Shown in pieces: positions 34,290 through 43,256 of a DNA stretch of 64,000 bases. The DNA comes from DASQFQ01 sp963805525 (GTDB taxonomy: Bacteria; Actinomycetota; Thermoleophilia; Solirubrobacterales; Solirubrobacteraceae): assembly GCA_963805525.1 (NCBI GenBank), contig CAWDUT010000006.1, positions 1,364,001 through 1,428,000 on the forward strand. Reading direction: 5' to 3'. Both the position numbers and the translations under genes were made by a program. Under the pieces are notes generated by a model that worked only from the letters and a program-made list of their open reading frames with translations, was not told the DNA's origin and did not search any database. Position 1 is the stretch's first letter, and every line of letters starts with the position of its first letter.

Positions 34290-34510
34290 GTACCGAGGCA
34301 GTGTGCAAGCTGTCGTGCCGGCTGCCCGTCCACGCGTGCGAGCGGCACGGCACCCAAGCTCGGCAGCAGCCGCTTGCGGCCATGTGCTTGGAAGTCCTCA
34401 GCCGAGCCTTCGGTCATGTATGGCCGCTTCTAAGCGCCGGACTCGCCGACGCCCGTCCTGCTTCCAGCGCACGACGAACACTCGCGGCTTGCGTCGAAGT
34501 GGATGCTCAT
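34290..34510 (-). pseudogene. Decayed tyrosine-recombinase (integrase) N-terminal remnant
   Basis: On the minus strand ATG 34510 reads MSIHFD. A one-base shift then gives RKPRVFVVRWKQDGRRRVRR, matching the arm-binding N-terminal domain of tyrosine integrases (x-W-x-VRW-x-x-DG-x-x-R). In another frame, RLLPSLGAVPLARVDGQPAR (about 34310-34390) resembles the start of the core-binding SAM-like domain. No catalytic domain follows; the frame ends near the acyl-CoA ligase promoter. It lies directly downstream of tRNA remnant E and its leader, where an integrase gene is expected. Confidence 0.6.
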
Positions 34511-34535
34511 GGCGCGGCGTCCTCCGGCTTCTGTG

Positions 34536-34583
34536 TGGGCACGAATGGGGCACCTCGCACCCCCCGGGGCGTTGCCGGAGAAA
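34536..34583 (-). other. Conserved integrase leader element with GTTGCC and hairpin (copy at E)
   Basis: Between remnant E and the integrase remnant. It contains GGCACGAATGGGGC, a weak stem (GGGG...CCCC) and GTTGCCGGAGAAA. The same ordered motifs occur at 48090-48160 and, with a different stem sequence, at 49281-49333. GTTGCC also occurs in the arm on the opposite side of the tRNA segment, suggesting recombinase arm sites. Confidence 0.55.
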
Positions 34584-34611
34584 TCGACCCACCCGAGAGG
34601 CGCAGTCCGTA

Positions 34612-34806
34612 AACGACGAAAGCCCCGCATACGCAGGGCTTTCGAGAGTGCGCCGAAGAGGACTCGAACCTCCACCCGGTTATCCCGGACCAGGCCCTCA
34701 ACCTTGTCACCCGGGTGTCAGACCCGTCCTATGCGTCCATTTCGTCCAGATCGTCCGCGTTTCTGGACGCAATTGACGATCTGGATGTTGCCGCAGATGT
34801 TGTCGC
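34612..34806 (-). repeat. tRNA-Leu att-like remnant, copy E (complete type)
   Basis: Hairpin GAAAGCCCCGCAT...GCAGGGCTTTC, then 56 nt identical to the intact tRNA-Leu 3' half, then the arm. GTCC units start at 34726, 34735, 34744 and 34753 and inverted units at 34764, 34773 and 34782, again every 9 bp with the same 11-bp gap at the centre. GTTGCC at 34787 and GTTGTC at 34799 close the arm. To its left are the leader and integrase remnant. Confidence 0.87.
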
Positions 34807-34925
34807 GGGGAGCGACGACCTCGGGCATCCGCGAGGTGCCGGGCCGCGGCCCGCCCACCGCGTCTCGCCGCGGGGTAGATTCGGGCAACCGGCGGCACAC
34901 GGCAAAGTCTGACCGCTCGGCTCCG

Positions 34926-36203
34926 ATGCGAATTCTGCTCGTCGACGATCACTCGATGGTCCGCAGCGGCCTGCGGCTCCTGCTGGAACAGCAGGACGAC
35001 TTCGATGTCGTGGGCGAGGCGGGGGACGTCGAGGCCGCGCTCGAGCGGGCGCGGGCGCTCGAGCCGAACGTGATCCTCCTGGACCTCAACATGCCCGGCA
35101 GGCCGAGCTTGCCCGCGATCCCGGAGCTGCTCGAGGCGGCGCCCGGCAGCGCGGTGGTCGTCATGACCCAGCACGACGACCCGGAGTTCGCGCGGGTGGC
35201 GCTGGCGGGCGGCGCGAGCGGTTTCGTGCTCAAGGAGGCGGCGGACTCTGAGCTCGTGGACTCGGTGCGCGCAGCCGCCGCCGGCCGCACATATGTCGAT
35301 CCCAGCCTGGGTGCGCGGCTGGCGGCGGGTCCCGCCTCGCCGCCGGCCGAGGCGGACGGGGAGGACGAGCTGCGCGTCGGCTCGACGTTCGCGGGCCACC
35401 GCGTTGACGCAGTGGCCGGGAGGGGAGGGATGGGCGTCGTCTACCGCGCGACGGACATGACGCTCGATCGGCCGGTCGCGCTGAAGGTGCTCGCGCCCAA
35501 CCTCGCCCGTGACCGTGTGTTCCGCGCGCGCTTCGAGCGCGAGTGCCGCCTCGCCGCGGCGCTGGATCATCCGAACGTCGTCCCGATCTTCCACGCGGGC
35601 GCCGAGCGGGGTGCGCTCTACCTCACGATGCGCTTCGTCGAGGGGACCGATCTCCGGGCGCTGCTCGTGGAGGAGCAGCGACTCGAGCCACGTCGCGCGG
35701 CGAGCATCGTGGCCCAGGTCGCCGCGGCGCTGACCGCAGCGCACGCGCGCGGGCTCGTGCATCGGGACGTCAAGCCGGCGAACATCCTGATTGCCACGCG
35801 TGAGGGGAGCGAGCAGGCCTTCCTCACCGACTTCGGGATCACGATGGAGCGCAGGGACGCGTCGAGTCTCACGAAGACCGGCTTCGCGGTCGGCACGGCC
35901 GACTACATGTCGCCGGAACAGGCCCGCGGGGCGGAAGTCGACGCCCGCGCCGACATCTATGCACTCGGCTGCGTGCTCTACCGGGCGCTCACCGGGGCCG
36001 TTCTCTACGACAAGGACAGCGACGTGGAGAAGATGTGGGCGCATATCCACGAACCGCCGCCCGATCTGCTCGACGTGCGCCCCGAGCTGCCCGCGTCGCT
36101 CGGCGACGTCGTCGAACGAGCGCTCGCGAAGGTCCCAGCCGACCGCCAGCAGACCGCCGGCGAGCTCGCACGCGAGCTGCTCGCCGCCGTCGTTGCGGCG
36201 TAA
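34926..36203 (+). CDS. Response-regulator receiver fused to Ser/Thr protein kinase
   Basis: 425-aa cytoplasmic two-domain protein. Residues 1-120 are a complete NarL/FixJ-type receiver: acidic pair Asp7-Asp8, phospho-acceptor Asp53 (LLDLNMPG), Thr81 and Lys103. Then comes the usual NarL linker (AAAGRTYVDPSLGARL). Where a LuxR helix-turn-helix normally follows, residues 150-420 are a Hanks-type kinase: GRGGMG loop, Lys187 in VALKVLAP, HRDVKPAN (Asp281), DFG (302-304) and ADIYALGCVLYRAL. It should couple phosphorylation of Asp53 to Ser/Thr kinase output. No histidine kinase gene is adjacent. An upstream in-frame extension was rejected because it runs through the tRNA repeat. Confidence 0.9.
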   Translation: MRILLVDDHSMVRSGLRLLLEQQDDFDVVGEAGDVEAALERARALEPNVILLDLNMPGRPSLPAIPELLEAAPGSAVVVMTQHDDPEFARVALAGGASGFVLKEAADSELVDSVRAAAAGRTYVDPSLGARLAAGPASPPAEADGEDELRVGSTFAGHRVDAVAGRGGMGVVYRATDMTLDRPVALKVLAPNLARDRVFRARFERECRLAAALDHPNVVPIFHAGAERGALYLTMRFVEGTDLRALLVEEQRLEPRRAASIVAQVAAALTAAHARGLVHRDVKPANILIATREGSEQAFLTDFGITMERRDASSLTKTGFAVGTADYMSPEQARGAEVDARADIYALGCVLYRALTGAVLYDKDSDVEKMWAHIHEPPPDLLDVRPELPASLGDVVERALAKVPADRQQTAGELARELLAAVVAA

Positions 36204-36214
36204 TCCATCGCCAA

Positions 36215-39118
36215 CTAGCCCTGAGCCAGTCCGCGCGGCGCGGTCGACGCCTGAAAACGTCGTGCCCTGGGCGGCGGGTCAAACCGGTGGGCGATCGCGG
36301 CTGCCTCGAGCCGGTTCGGCACGCCGAGCTTGCGCAGGATGTGCGAGACGTGCACGCTGGCGGTCTTGACGCTGATGACGAGCGCGGCGGCGATCTCGCG
36401 GTTGGTGAGGCCGCGCGCGACGAGTGTCAGCACTTCCGCCTCACGAGGCGTCAGTCCGAAGGCGTCTTGCAGGCTGTGCTTCGCTTCGGCGGGGGTGGCG
36501 TCTTGGGGTGTCGGATCGAGCCGCGCTCGCTCGGCCAGCAGCTCGAGTTCGTGCAGCAGCGGGTCGGCTCCGATTTGCGCCGCAACGGCATGGGCATCCC
36601 TGAGAGGCACGCTCGCTGCAGCGCGTGATGCGCCGGCGGCGACCAGCGCCTCGGCTTGGCGCCAGCGACAGTAGGAGGCGAGGGGGGAACGCTCGAGCAA
36701 GTCCCAGGTCGCGGCTGCGTCCGACCAACTCGTTGGCCGAGCGTCGCCGCGGACGCGCTCATGCTCGGCCTCGGCCAACGCGAGCCAGCCGGCGACGTCG
36801 GGCGTGATCGCCGAGGCGCTCGCCGCGGCGCGGCGAGCGCCGGCGAGCAGCTGCTCGGCGCAGCCCTCCCGGTCGCGGACGGCATCGGCGTCCCGGCGGG
36901 CGCGGGCGAGCGCTACCAGCTCTGCCTGTGCGCGGAGTCCCTTGGCGCAGAGTTGGATGCGGATCTGCGCAGTCTCGCGCTGGTGCGCCCGAGCCAGCCC
37001 TGCTTGAACAGCCGAGTCGGCGTCCGTCCAGCGGCGCTCCCAGAGGGCGAGCTCTGCCAGATGGGCGTCGTAGAGGCCGAGCACGCCGTCCTCGCGCAGC
37101 GTGGCGCCCGCGGCCTCGAGGTGCGCGTGCGCCGCGTCGAACTCCCCGCGGCCGATCTCGACGGCGGCGCGGATGATGAGCAGCCAGGACGGGAAGCTCG
37201 ACGTGATGCTGCGGAGCGCGGCGGCGCTGAGCCGTTCCGCCTCGTGCCAGTCGCCGATCGCGAGCAGCGCTTCGACCTGGTTCGAGATGAGCAGGGCGCT
37301 CGCGATCCCGTAGCGGCGCATCGCGTCGAGCCCCGACCGGCCGAGTCGTGCCGACTCACGGAGCCGTCCCAGCATGGTCAGCGCATCGGTGCAATTGACG
37401 TACGCCCGCTCCAGGCCGACGCGGTCGCCGATCTCCTCGGCAAGCACCAGTGCCTCACGAAAGTGGGCGAGGCCCTCCTCGGCGCGGCCGAGGTAGGCGA
37501 GGTCGCCGCCGAGCACGGTGAGGGCTCGGACCTCTGCCTTGCCTGCGCCGACGTCTCGGGCGAGCGCGAGCGCCTGCTCGCCGATCGGCAGCGATTCCGC
37601 ATGGCGCCAGGCCACCATCAACCCTCCCGCGAGCGAGCCGAGCGCATACGCGCGCTCCGGCGACGGCGGCTCCGGCGGCACGAGTGCGACCGCGCGCTCG
37701 AATGCGGCGAGGAGAGCGTCGGTACTGCCGGCCGCGTAGAGGTATTCACCGAGCCGCACATGGAGGAGCGCCGCACGGTGCGGGTCTTCGGCGCCGACGA
37801 GTGCGATCGCGCGCTGCCCGAGCTCGACCGCGCGCGGGGCAGCGCCGACTTCGGCGGCGAGCTCGGCCGTCCAGGTGCAGAGCTCGGCGAGGTCGAGCCC
37901 GGCCAGCTCGGCCGCGTCCGGGACATCGGGCCAGAGTGCGAGCGCCCGCTCGAGGTGCGCCTGGGCCTCGGCGAGGCCGAAGACGGCCTCGGCCTGGCGC
38001 GCCGCTTCGACCGATGCGGCGAGCGCCTCCGTGCTGCGGCCCGCCGCCTCCCAGTGCGGTGCGAGCTCCGCCGGCGATGCAGCGCCACTGCGCGCGAGCT
38101 CTTGGGCGAGGCGCGCATGCAGTTCCTCCCGCTCGCCAGGCAGGATCGTCGTATAGATCGCTTCGGCGAGCAGCGCGTGCCGGAAGCGGAAGCTGCCCTT
38201 CGCCTGCTCGGCGACAAGGATGCGGTGGTCGACCGCCCGACGAAGCGACTCGCGCACGTCGGGCTCCGGGAGCGCCGCGGCCGCGCAGAGCAGCGGGTAG
38301 CGCACGTCGCGTCCGGCGGCCGCGGCCAAGCGCAAGAGGCTCTGGGTCGAGGGGTCGAGCTGCGCGACCCGCCGCAGCAGAAGGTCGCGCAGGCCATGCG
38401 GGAGCTCACCGCCCTGGCTGTCCGCTGCGGCGAGGAGTTCCTCGGCGAAGAAGGGATTGCCCTCTGCACGCGCGGCGATCGCGTTCGTCAGCACTGCCGG
38501 CAGCGGGGCGCCGGCGTGGGTCATGAGCAACGTCGTCAGCTCCTCGTGCTCAAGCGGCCCGAGGTCGAGCGCGAGCGCCGAGCCGGAGCGCAGGACGCCG
38601 TCGGCGAGTCTGCGGACACGCTCGACCGACTCGAGCTCGTCCGCACGGTACGTCGCAAGGAGCAGAATCCGCTGGTCGCCGAGGTTATGCGCAAGGAAGA
38701 CGACGAGATCGAGCGTCGACGCATCCGCCCAATGAAGATCCTCGAGCACGAGCAGCAGGGGCACCGACGCCGCGCGCTCGGCGAGCAGCGCGAGGGTCTC
38801 CTCGAACACCCGCAGCTGTGAGGCCGCCATCCCCGCTTCGACCCGTCGCAGGTCTCCGAGCGGGCGCAACGCTTCGGCGAACGGCTGGTAGGGAAGCTCT
38901 GTGCCGACGAGATCGAGGGAGCGCCCAAGGAGGACCTCGAATCCGGCGCCCCGGGCGCGCGTTGCGAGCTCTGACGCGAGCGCGGTCTTGCCGATCCCCG
39001 CCTCTCCAGCGACGAGCACCGTCGTGCCGCTCGCGGCCTGTGTCGCAGCGAGCGCGCGTTCGAGTTTCGCGAGCTCGATGACGCGTCCGACGAACGCCGC
39101 TCTCGCGGGGACCTCCAT
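36215..39118 (-). CDS. LAL-type LuxR-family regulator 2
   Basis: 967-aa ATP-dependent regulator. The N-terminal AAA-ATPase region begins FVGRVIELAKLERAL with Walker A GEAGIGKTAL and Walker B LLLVLEDLHWAD; a long Ala/Leu-rich TPR-like middle follows. The C-terminal LuxR domain is LTPREAEVLTLVARGLTNREIA with KTASVHVSHILRKLGV. Convergent with the receiver-kinase gene, 11 bp apart, so no shared promoter. Unlike regulator 1 (MalT-like CAPAGSGKT), this one has the LAL-typical GEAGIGKT loop. Inducer and targets unknown. Confidence 0.92.
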   Translation of the reverse strand: MEVPARAAFVGRVIELAKLERALAATQAASGTTVLVAGEAGIGKTALASELATRARGAGFEVLLGRSLDLVGTELPYQPFAEALRPLGDLRRVEAGMAASQLRVFEETLALLAERAASVPLLLVLEDLHWADASTLDLVVFLAHNLGDQRILLLATYRADELESVERVRRLADGVLRSGSALALDLGPLEHEELTTLLMTHAGAPLPAVLTNAIAARAEGNPFFAEELLAAADSQGGELPHGLRDLLLRRVAQLDPSTQSLLRLAAAAGRDVRYPLLCAAAALPEPDVRESLRRAVDHRILVAEQAKGSFRFRHALLAEAIYTTILPGEREELHARLAQELARSGAASPAELAPHWEAAGRSTEALAASVEAARQAEAVFGLAEAQAHLERALALWPDVPDAAELAGLDLAELCTWTAELAAEVGAAPRAVELGQRAIALVGAEDPHRAALLHVRLGEYLYAAGSTDALLAAFERAVALVPPEPPSPERAYALGSLAGGLMVAWRHAESLPIGEQALALARDVGAGKAEVRALTVLGGDLAYLGRAEEGLAHFREALVLAEEIGDRVGLERAYVNCTDALTMLGRLRESARLGRSGLDAMRRYGIASALLISNQVEALLAIGDWHEAERLSAAALRSITSSFPSWLLIIRAAVEIGRGEFDAAHAHLEAAGATLREDGVLGLYDAHLAELALWERRWTDADSAVQAGLARAHQRETAQIRIQLCAKGLRAQAELVALARARRDADAVRDREGCAEQLLAGARRAAASASAITPDVAGWLALAEAEHERVRGDARPTSWSDAAATWDLLERSPLASYCRWRQAEALVAAGASRAAASVPLRDAHAVAAQIGADPLLHELELLAERARLDPTPQDATPAEAKHSLQDAFGLTPREAEVLTLVARGLTNREIAAALVISVKTASVHVSHILRKLGVPNRLEAAAIAHRFDPPPRARRFQASTAPRGLAQG

Positions 39119-39259
39119 GCGGCCAGTATCTCGCCACTACTGAGGACTCGCCACCCGAAGATACGGCGGCCGGAGACCGAAGATAAGGCTCTGTGCCCGA
39201 TGCGCGCCGGCTTCTACACGGCGACGATGCGCTGCACCTACGAGCACGAGGAGGCGGAG

Positions 39260-40111
39260 ATGGCACCGGTCGCAGAGCGCGCGCAGATCCACACGGTGAC
39301 GGGCGGCGGTGGCGTGCGGTTGCACGTCCGTGAGTGGGGCGACCCGGAGGGGCCGCCGATCTTGCTCATCCACGGCTGGTCGCAGAACCATCTCTGCTGG
39401 GCCAAGCAGTACGAGAGCGCATTGCGCGACGAGTTCCGGATCGTGGCGTACGACCTACGCGGACATGGCATGTCAGACGCACCGCTCGAGCCCGAGCACT
39501 ACACCGACGGCAGGCTCTGGGCCGATGACGTGGCGGCGATCATCGACCAGCTGCGTCTGGACCGGCCGGTGCTGGTCGGCTGGTCCTACGGCTCCATCGT
39601 CATCTGCGACTACCTGCGCACGCACGGCGCAGATCTGGTCACCGGGATCGAGTTCGTCGAGGGTGTCGTCAAGCTCGGCGAGGCGGCGTTCGGAACACTG
39701 ATCGGGCCGGGCTTCCTCGAGAACTTCACGGACGCGACGGCGGACGACCTGCCCACCAACATCGGGGCGATGCGCGCGTTCCTGCGGGCGTGCCTGGCGA
39801 AGCCGATATCGGCAGCGGAGTTCGAGACCGCGTTGTGCTGGAGCATGGTCGTACCCGCGCGCGTTCGCGCCGCGCTCGCGGCGCGGGAGATCGACGACGA
39901 CGACGTGCTGCGAGCGCTCGACGTGCCGCTGCTGGTCACGCACGGTCGTGCGGACTCGGTGGTCCTGCCGGCCATGGCCGAGCACGTCCTCGCGACATGC
40001 CCGACCGCCGAGGCCTCCTGGTACGACGGCGTCGGGCATGTGCCGTTCCTGGAGGAGCCCGAACGCTTCAACCGCGAGCTGGCCGCGCTGACCCGGCGCG
40101 TCAGGGCCTGA
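39260..40111 (+). CDS. Alpha/beta hydrolase
   Basis: 283-aa alpha/beta-hydrolase-fold protein. The oxyanion motif HGWSQN follows LLIHGW, the nucleophile elbow is GWSYGS (Ser), the acid is in HGRADSVV and the His is in GVGHVPFLEEPERF. ATG 39260 is preferred over ATG 39200 because GGAGGCGGAG lies just upstream of it and the fold begins shortly after. Divergent from the LAL regulator 2, which may control it. Similar to haloperoxidase-like/esterase families; substrate unknown. Confidence 0.87.
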   Translation: MAPVAERAQIHTVTGGGGVRLHVREWGDPEGPPILLIHGWSQNHLCWAKQYESALRDEFRIVAYDLRGHGMSDAPLEPEHYTDGRLWADDVAAIIDQLRLDRPVLVGWSYGSIVICDYLRTHGADLVTGIEFVEGVVKLGEAAFGTLIGPGFLENFTDATADDLPTNIGAMRAFLRACLAKPISAAEFETALCWSMVVPARVRAALAAREIDDDDVLRALDVPLLVTHGRADSVVLPAMAEHVLATCPTAEASWYDGVGHVPFLEEPERFNRELAALTRRVRA

Positions 40112-40396
40112 TCTCCCGGCTACCGCCGGACCATCGCCGTAGTCGCTGCACCACCCAGCCTCAATCCCAAAGCAGCGCCCATGCGCACCACTCGCCGCCG
40201 GCGGAGTCGGAGCAGTCGCGATTGCGCTCGCCGGTACCACGGGCATGCGCCGCCGACGACTCGCGCGGCTCCGGACCGTTCCCACCCGCTAGTCACGACC
40301 AGCGCGTCCCGGCGCGGCTCATGCGCCGGGACGGCTCACCCGATCTGCGAGGGAGCGAGCGTCCCGCAGCCGTGTCGACGAGACGCGGGGCCGTTG

Positions 40397-40602
40397 AACG
40401 ACGAAAGCCGAGCATAGGCAGAGGGCTTTCGAGAGTGCGCCGAAGAGGACTCGACACCTCCACCCGGTTATCCCGGACCAGGCCCTCAAACTGGTCATCC
40501 GCGTGTCGGGATGCGCCCTATGCGTCCATAGCGTCCAGAACGCCGGGAATTTGACGCATCGGACGCAATGGACGATCTGGACGTTGCCACGGATGTTGCC
40601 AC
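40397..40602 (-). repeat. tRNA-Leu att-like remnant, copy F
   Basis: A degenerate hairpin (GAAAGCCGAGCAT...GCAGAGGGCTTTC, one strand with an insertion) is followed by the tRNA-Leu 3' segment with a 2-bp insertion in the T-arm (GACTCGACACC). Then the arm: GTCC-like units from 40515 every 9 bp and four inverted units at 40551, 40560, 40569 and 40578, then GTTGCC at 40583 and 40595. The rest of the 40112-41061 gap shows no convincing gene. Confidence 0.83.
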
Positions 40603-41061
40603 GGACGGTCTCGCTGCTCAGGTCGCGTGGCGCCGGCGCCCACTGCCGGTTCTCGCACATCGCGAGCTCGTGCCAAGCGGGAGTTCACGGCCAGAGAGCG
40701 GAGACGCACGCTTGGCCCCGGAAACCCAGACAGCGCCTGGCGCCTGAACAAAGCCTACGGAGGGTCCACGTAGCGAAGTGCGGCCGGTCAGCCATAGCGT
40801 CGCCGTCATGCGAACACCAACTCCGAGTCCGCGGCGCGCGGTGACTGCCGACAGAGACTTCCCGGGCACGCGATCAGCGCCCCCCGACGCCCCGGCGCGC
40901 GCGCGGGCAGGCGTAATCGCGGCTTGCGGCGCGAGGACGTTGTATTTCCGCCACGGCGCACGCGCTCTGACTAGACACCAACAGCCCGAGTTGGAACGGC
41001 AGAAGGACCATGCGTGCAAGCCGTGAGCCCGACTGCTGATCTCGACCGTCAAGGAGTGCCC

Positions 41062-41457
41062 ATGCGCGGGGTCCATTCGATCACACCCTCCCGGAGAGCG
41101 ACGGAGAGGTTCAATGCTCATGACCTCGACGGGCTCGAGGACCTGCTCGCGGACGATGTCATCTGCCGCGCGCCGGGTGGGGTGGAGGAGCAGGGAAAGG
41201 CGGCGTGCATCGAATTCCACCGCCGTTGGCTGGCGGACTTTCCCGACGCTCGGATGGAGGTGCGCGCACGGCACACGATCGATCACGTCGTTGTCGAGGA
41301 GGGCACGTTCCGCGGGACGCACGACGGCGTCGCGCCCACCGGCCGGTCGGTCTGCTTCGACTTTGTGCGGGTGGTCGAGGTCCGTGACGGCAAGCAGGTC
41401 TCGCTCGACTTGACGTTCGACCGGCTCGTGATGCTCGAGCAGCTTGGTCTGGTGTAA
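41062..41457 (+). CDS. SnoaL-like (NTF2-fold) protein
   Basis: 131-aa NTF2-like protein of the SnoaL/ester-cyclase type: RATERFNAHDLDGLEDLLADDVICRAPGG, a central IEFHRRWLADFPDARMEVRA, and VCFDFVRVVEVRDGKQVSLDL. The fold forms a small hydrophobic pocket used by polyketide cyclases and many uncharacterised enzymes. ATG 41062 begins the family-like region. HoxX starts 3 bp after its stop, so the two are probably co-transcribed. Confidence 0.8.
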   Translation: MRGVHSITPSRRATERFNAHDLDGLEDLLADDVICRAPGGVEEQGKAACIEFHRRWLADFPDARMEVRARHTIDHVVVEEGTFRGTHDGVAPTGRSVCFDFVRVVEVRDGKQVSLDLTFDRLVMLEQLGLV

Positions 41458-41459
41458 CC

Positions 41460-43256
41460 GTGGCGACGGCCCGCAGCATGGTGCATGGGGAGGGTGCGAC
41501 CGATCGTCGCGGCCCGGACCCGCGGTCGGATGGGTCGGAGAGATCGTTGCGGGTCCTGTTCCTGGTGTCGGCGCACAACAGCCTCAGTCAGCGCGCCTGG
41601 ATCGCGCTGACAGAGCTCGGCAACGAGGTCACGGTCGCGGTGGTCGACTCGGCCGCCGCGATGGAGGTGGCTGTCAGCCAGCACCGGCCGCAGCTGATCG
41701 TGTGCCCGATGCTCAAGAAGATGATCCCGGAGTCGATCTGGGCGAAGCATCGCTGCTTGGTGGTGCACCCCGGCCCGAGGGGCGACCGCGGGCCATCGTC
41801 GCTGGACTGGGCGATAGAGCTCGCGATGCCGGAGTGGGGCGTGACGGTGCTCGAGGCCAACGGCGACGTCGATGCCGGCGAGGTGTGGGCCACGCGCAAC
41901 TTCCGTCCGCGCGAGGTCGGAAAGAGCAGCCTGTATCGCCACGAGGTCCGCCGCGCCGCGATCGAGGCGCTACTGGAGGCGACGGGCAGGATCATCGCCG
42001 GCGGCGACGCGCCCGACCTCGGTGACGCCGCGGCGACCGGCCGCGCTCGCGCACTGATGCGCCAGGACGTCCGCGCGATCGACTGGCACTCGGACGGCGC
42101 GGACAGTGTCGTCCGCAAGATCCGCGCCGCGGAGGGCCAGCCGGGCGTGCTCGACAGGATCGAGGGCACGGAGTTCCATCTCTTCGGTGTCCACCACGAG
42201 CGGGCGCTGCGCGGCCGCGCGGGAGAGATCATCGCCCAGCGCACTGGCGCGATCTGCCGGGCGACCGTAGACGGCGCCGTCTGGATCACGCACCTCAAGC
42301 GCCGCGACACGGCAACGGAGACGTTCTTCAAGCTCCCGGCCACGCAGGCGCTCGCCCTCGCCCGCCCCGAATTCGACGCACCGGAGATCCCGGTGCCCGT
42401 CGACGCGCGACCGCCCGCGGAGCACACGTTCCGTGAGATCGCCTACGAGGAGCACGCGGGCGTCGGCTACCTGCATTTCGACTTCTACAACGGCGCGATG
42501 AGCACCGAGCAGTGCCGACGCCTGCACGACGCCTACCTGTTCGCCCGCTCCCGGCGGCAGACGAAGCTCATCGCGCTCATGGGCGGCAGCGACTTCTTCT
42601 CGAACGGCATCCACCTCAACGTCATCGAGGCCGCCGACGACCCGGCCTCGGAATCGTGGAGCAACCTGCGCGCGATCGACGACCTCGTCCGCGAGATCAT
42701 CGAGACCGACTCGCACGTCGTGCTGTCCGCGCTCGGCGGCGACGCCGCCGCGGGCGGCGTGCCGTTCGCACTCGCGGCCGATCACGTCGTCGCCCGCGAG
42801 GACGTCGTGCTCAACCCCTACTACCAGCACATGGGCGGCCTGTACGGCTCTGAGTACTGGACCTACCTGTTCCCACGCCGCGTCGGCGCCGCGCTCACCG
42901 CTCGGCTCACCGGCCCACCGTTCACGCCGGTGGGATCTCGCCAGGCCGTCGAGATCGGTCTGCTCGACGAAGCCTTCGGCGACACCCTGGACAGCTTCCA
43001 CTCGCAGGTTCGCGCCACGGCCGAGCGCCTGGCGCACGACCCCGACCTTGGCCACTGGCTGGAGGGCAAGCGGCGCCGGCGCGCGCGTGACGAGGAGTTC
43101 AAGCCACTCAACGCGTACCGCAAGGAGGAGCTGGCCCGCTCGTACCGGTGCTTCTTTGGCGAAGACCGCAGCTACCACGAGGCGCGCCGGCGCTTCGTCT
43201 ACAAGTTCGGGGCACCGTGCGCCGTCACACTGCCGGCGCGCCGGCGGCTTAGGTGA
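41460..43256 (+). CDS. hoxX: HoxX-type hydrogenase maturation protein (CO ligand synthesis)
   Basis: 598-aa two-domain protein. The N-terminal half is a formyltransferase-like domain (LRVLFLVSAHNSLSQRAW; HPGPRGDRGPSSLDWAI, the HoxX signature). The C-terminal half is a crotonase/enoyl-CoA hydratase-like domain (GVGYLHFDFYNGAMS, LMGGSDFFSNGIHLNVIEA, LNPYYQHMGGLYGSEYW). In oxygen-tolerant [NiFe]-hydrogenase systems HoxX makes the active-site CO from a formyl group carried on tetrahydrofolate/CoA. Length and domain order match. No hydrogenase or hyp gene occurs in this window, so its partner must be elsewhere or it has another role. GTG start; ATG 41478 is an alternative. Confidence 0.85.
   Translation: MATARSMVHGEGATDRRGPDPRSDGSERSLRVLFLVSAHNSLSQRAWIALTELGNEVTVAVVDSAAAMEVAVSQHRPQLIVCPMLKKMIPESIWAKHRCLVVHPGPRGDRGPSSLDWAIELAMPEWGVTVLEANGDVDAGEVWATRNFRPREVGKSSLYRHEVRRAAIEALLEATGRIIAGGDAPDLGDAAATGRARALMRQDVRAIDWHSDGADSVVRKIRAAEGQPGVLDRIEGTEFHLFGVHHERALRGRAGEIIAQRTGAICRATVDGAVWITHLKRRDTATETFFKLPATQALALARPEFDAPEIPVPVDARPPAEHTFREIAYEEHAGVGYLHFDFYNGAMSTEQCRRLHDAYLFARSRRQTKLIALMGGSDFFSNGIHLNVIEAADDPASESWSNLRAIDDLVREIIETDSHVVLSALGGDAAAGGVPFALAADHVVAREDVVLNPYYQHMGGLYGSEYWTYLFPRRVGAALTARLTGPPFTPVGSRQAVEIGLLDEAFGDTLDSFHSQVRATAERLAHDPDLGHWLEGKRRRRARDEEFKPLNAYRKEELARSYRCFFGEDRSYHEARRRFVYKFGAPCAVTLPARRRLR

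Noticed and set aside
34503..34925. N-terminal extension of the receiver-kinase protein
   Set aside because: The in-frame extension reads through tRNA remnant E and its arm; ATG 34926 starts precisely at the receiver beta-1 strand.
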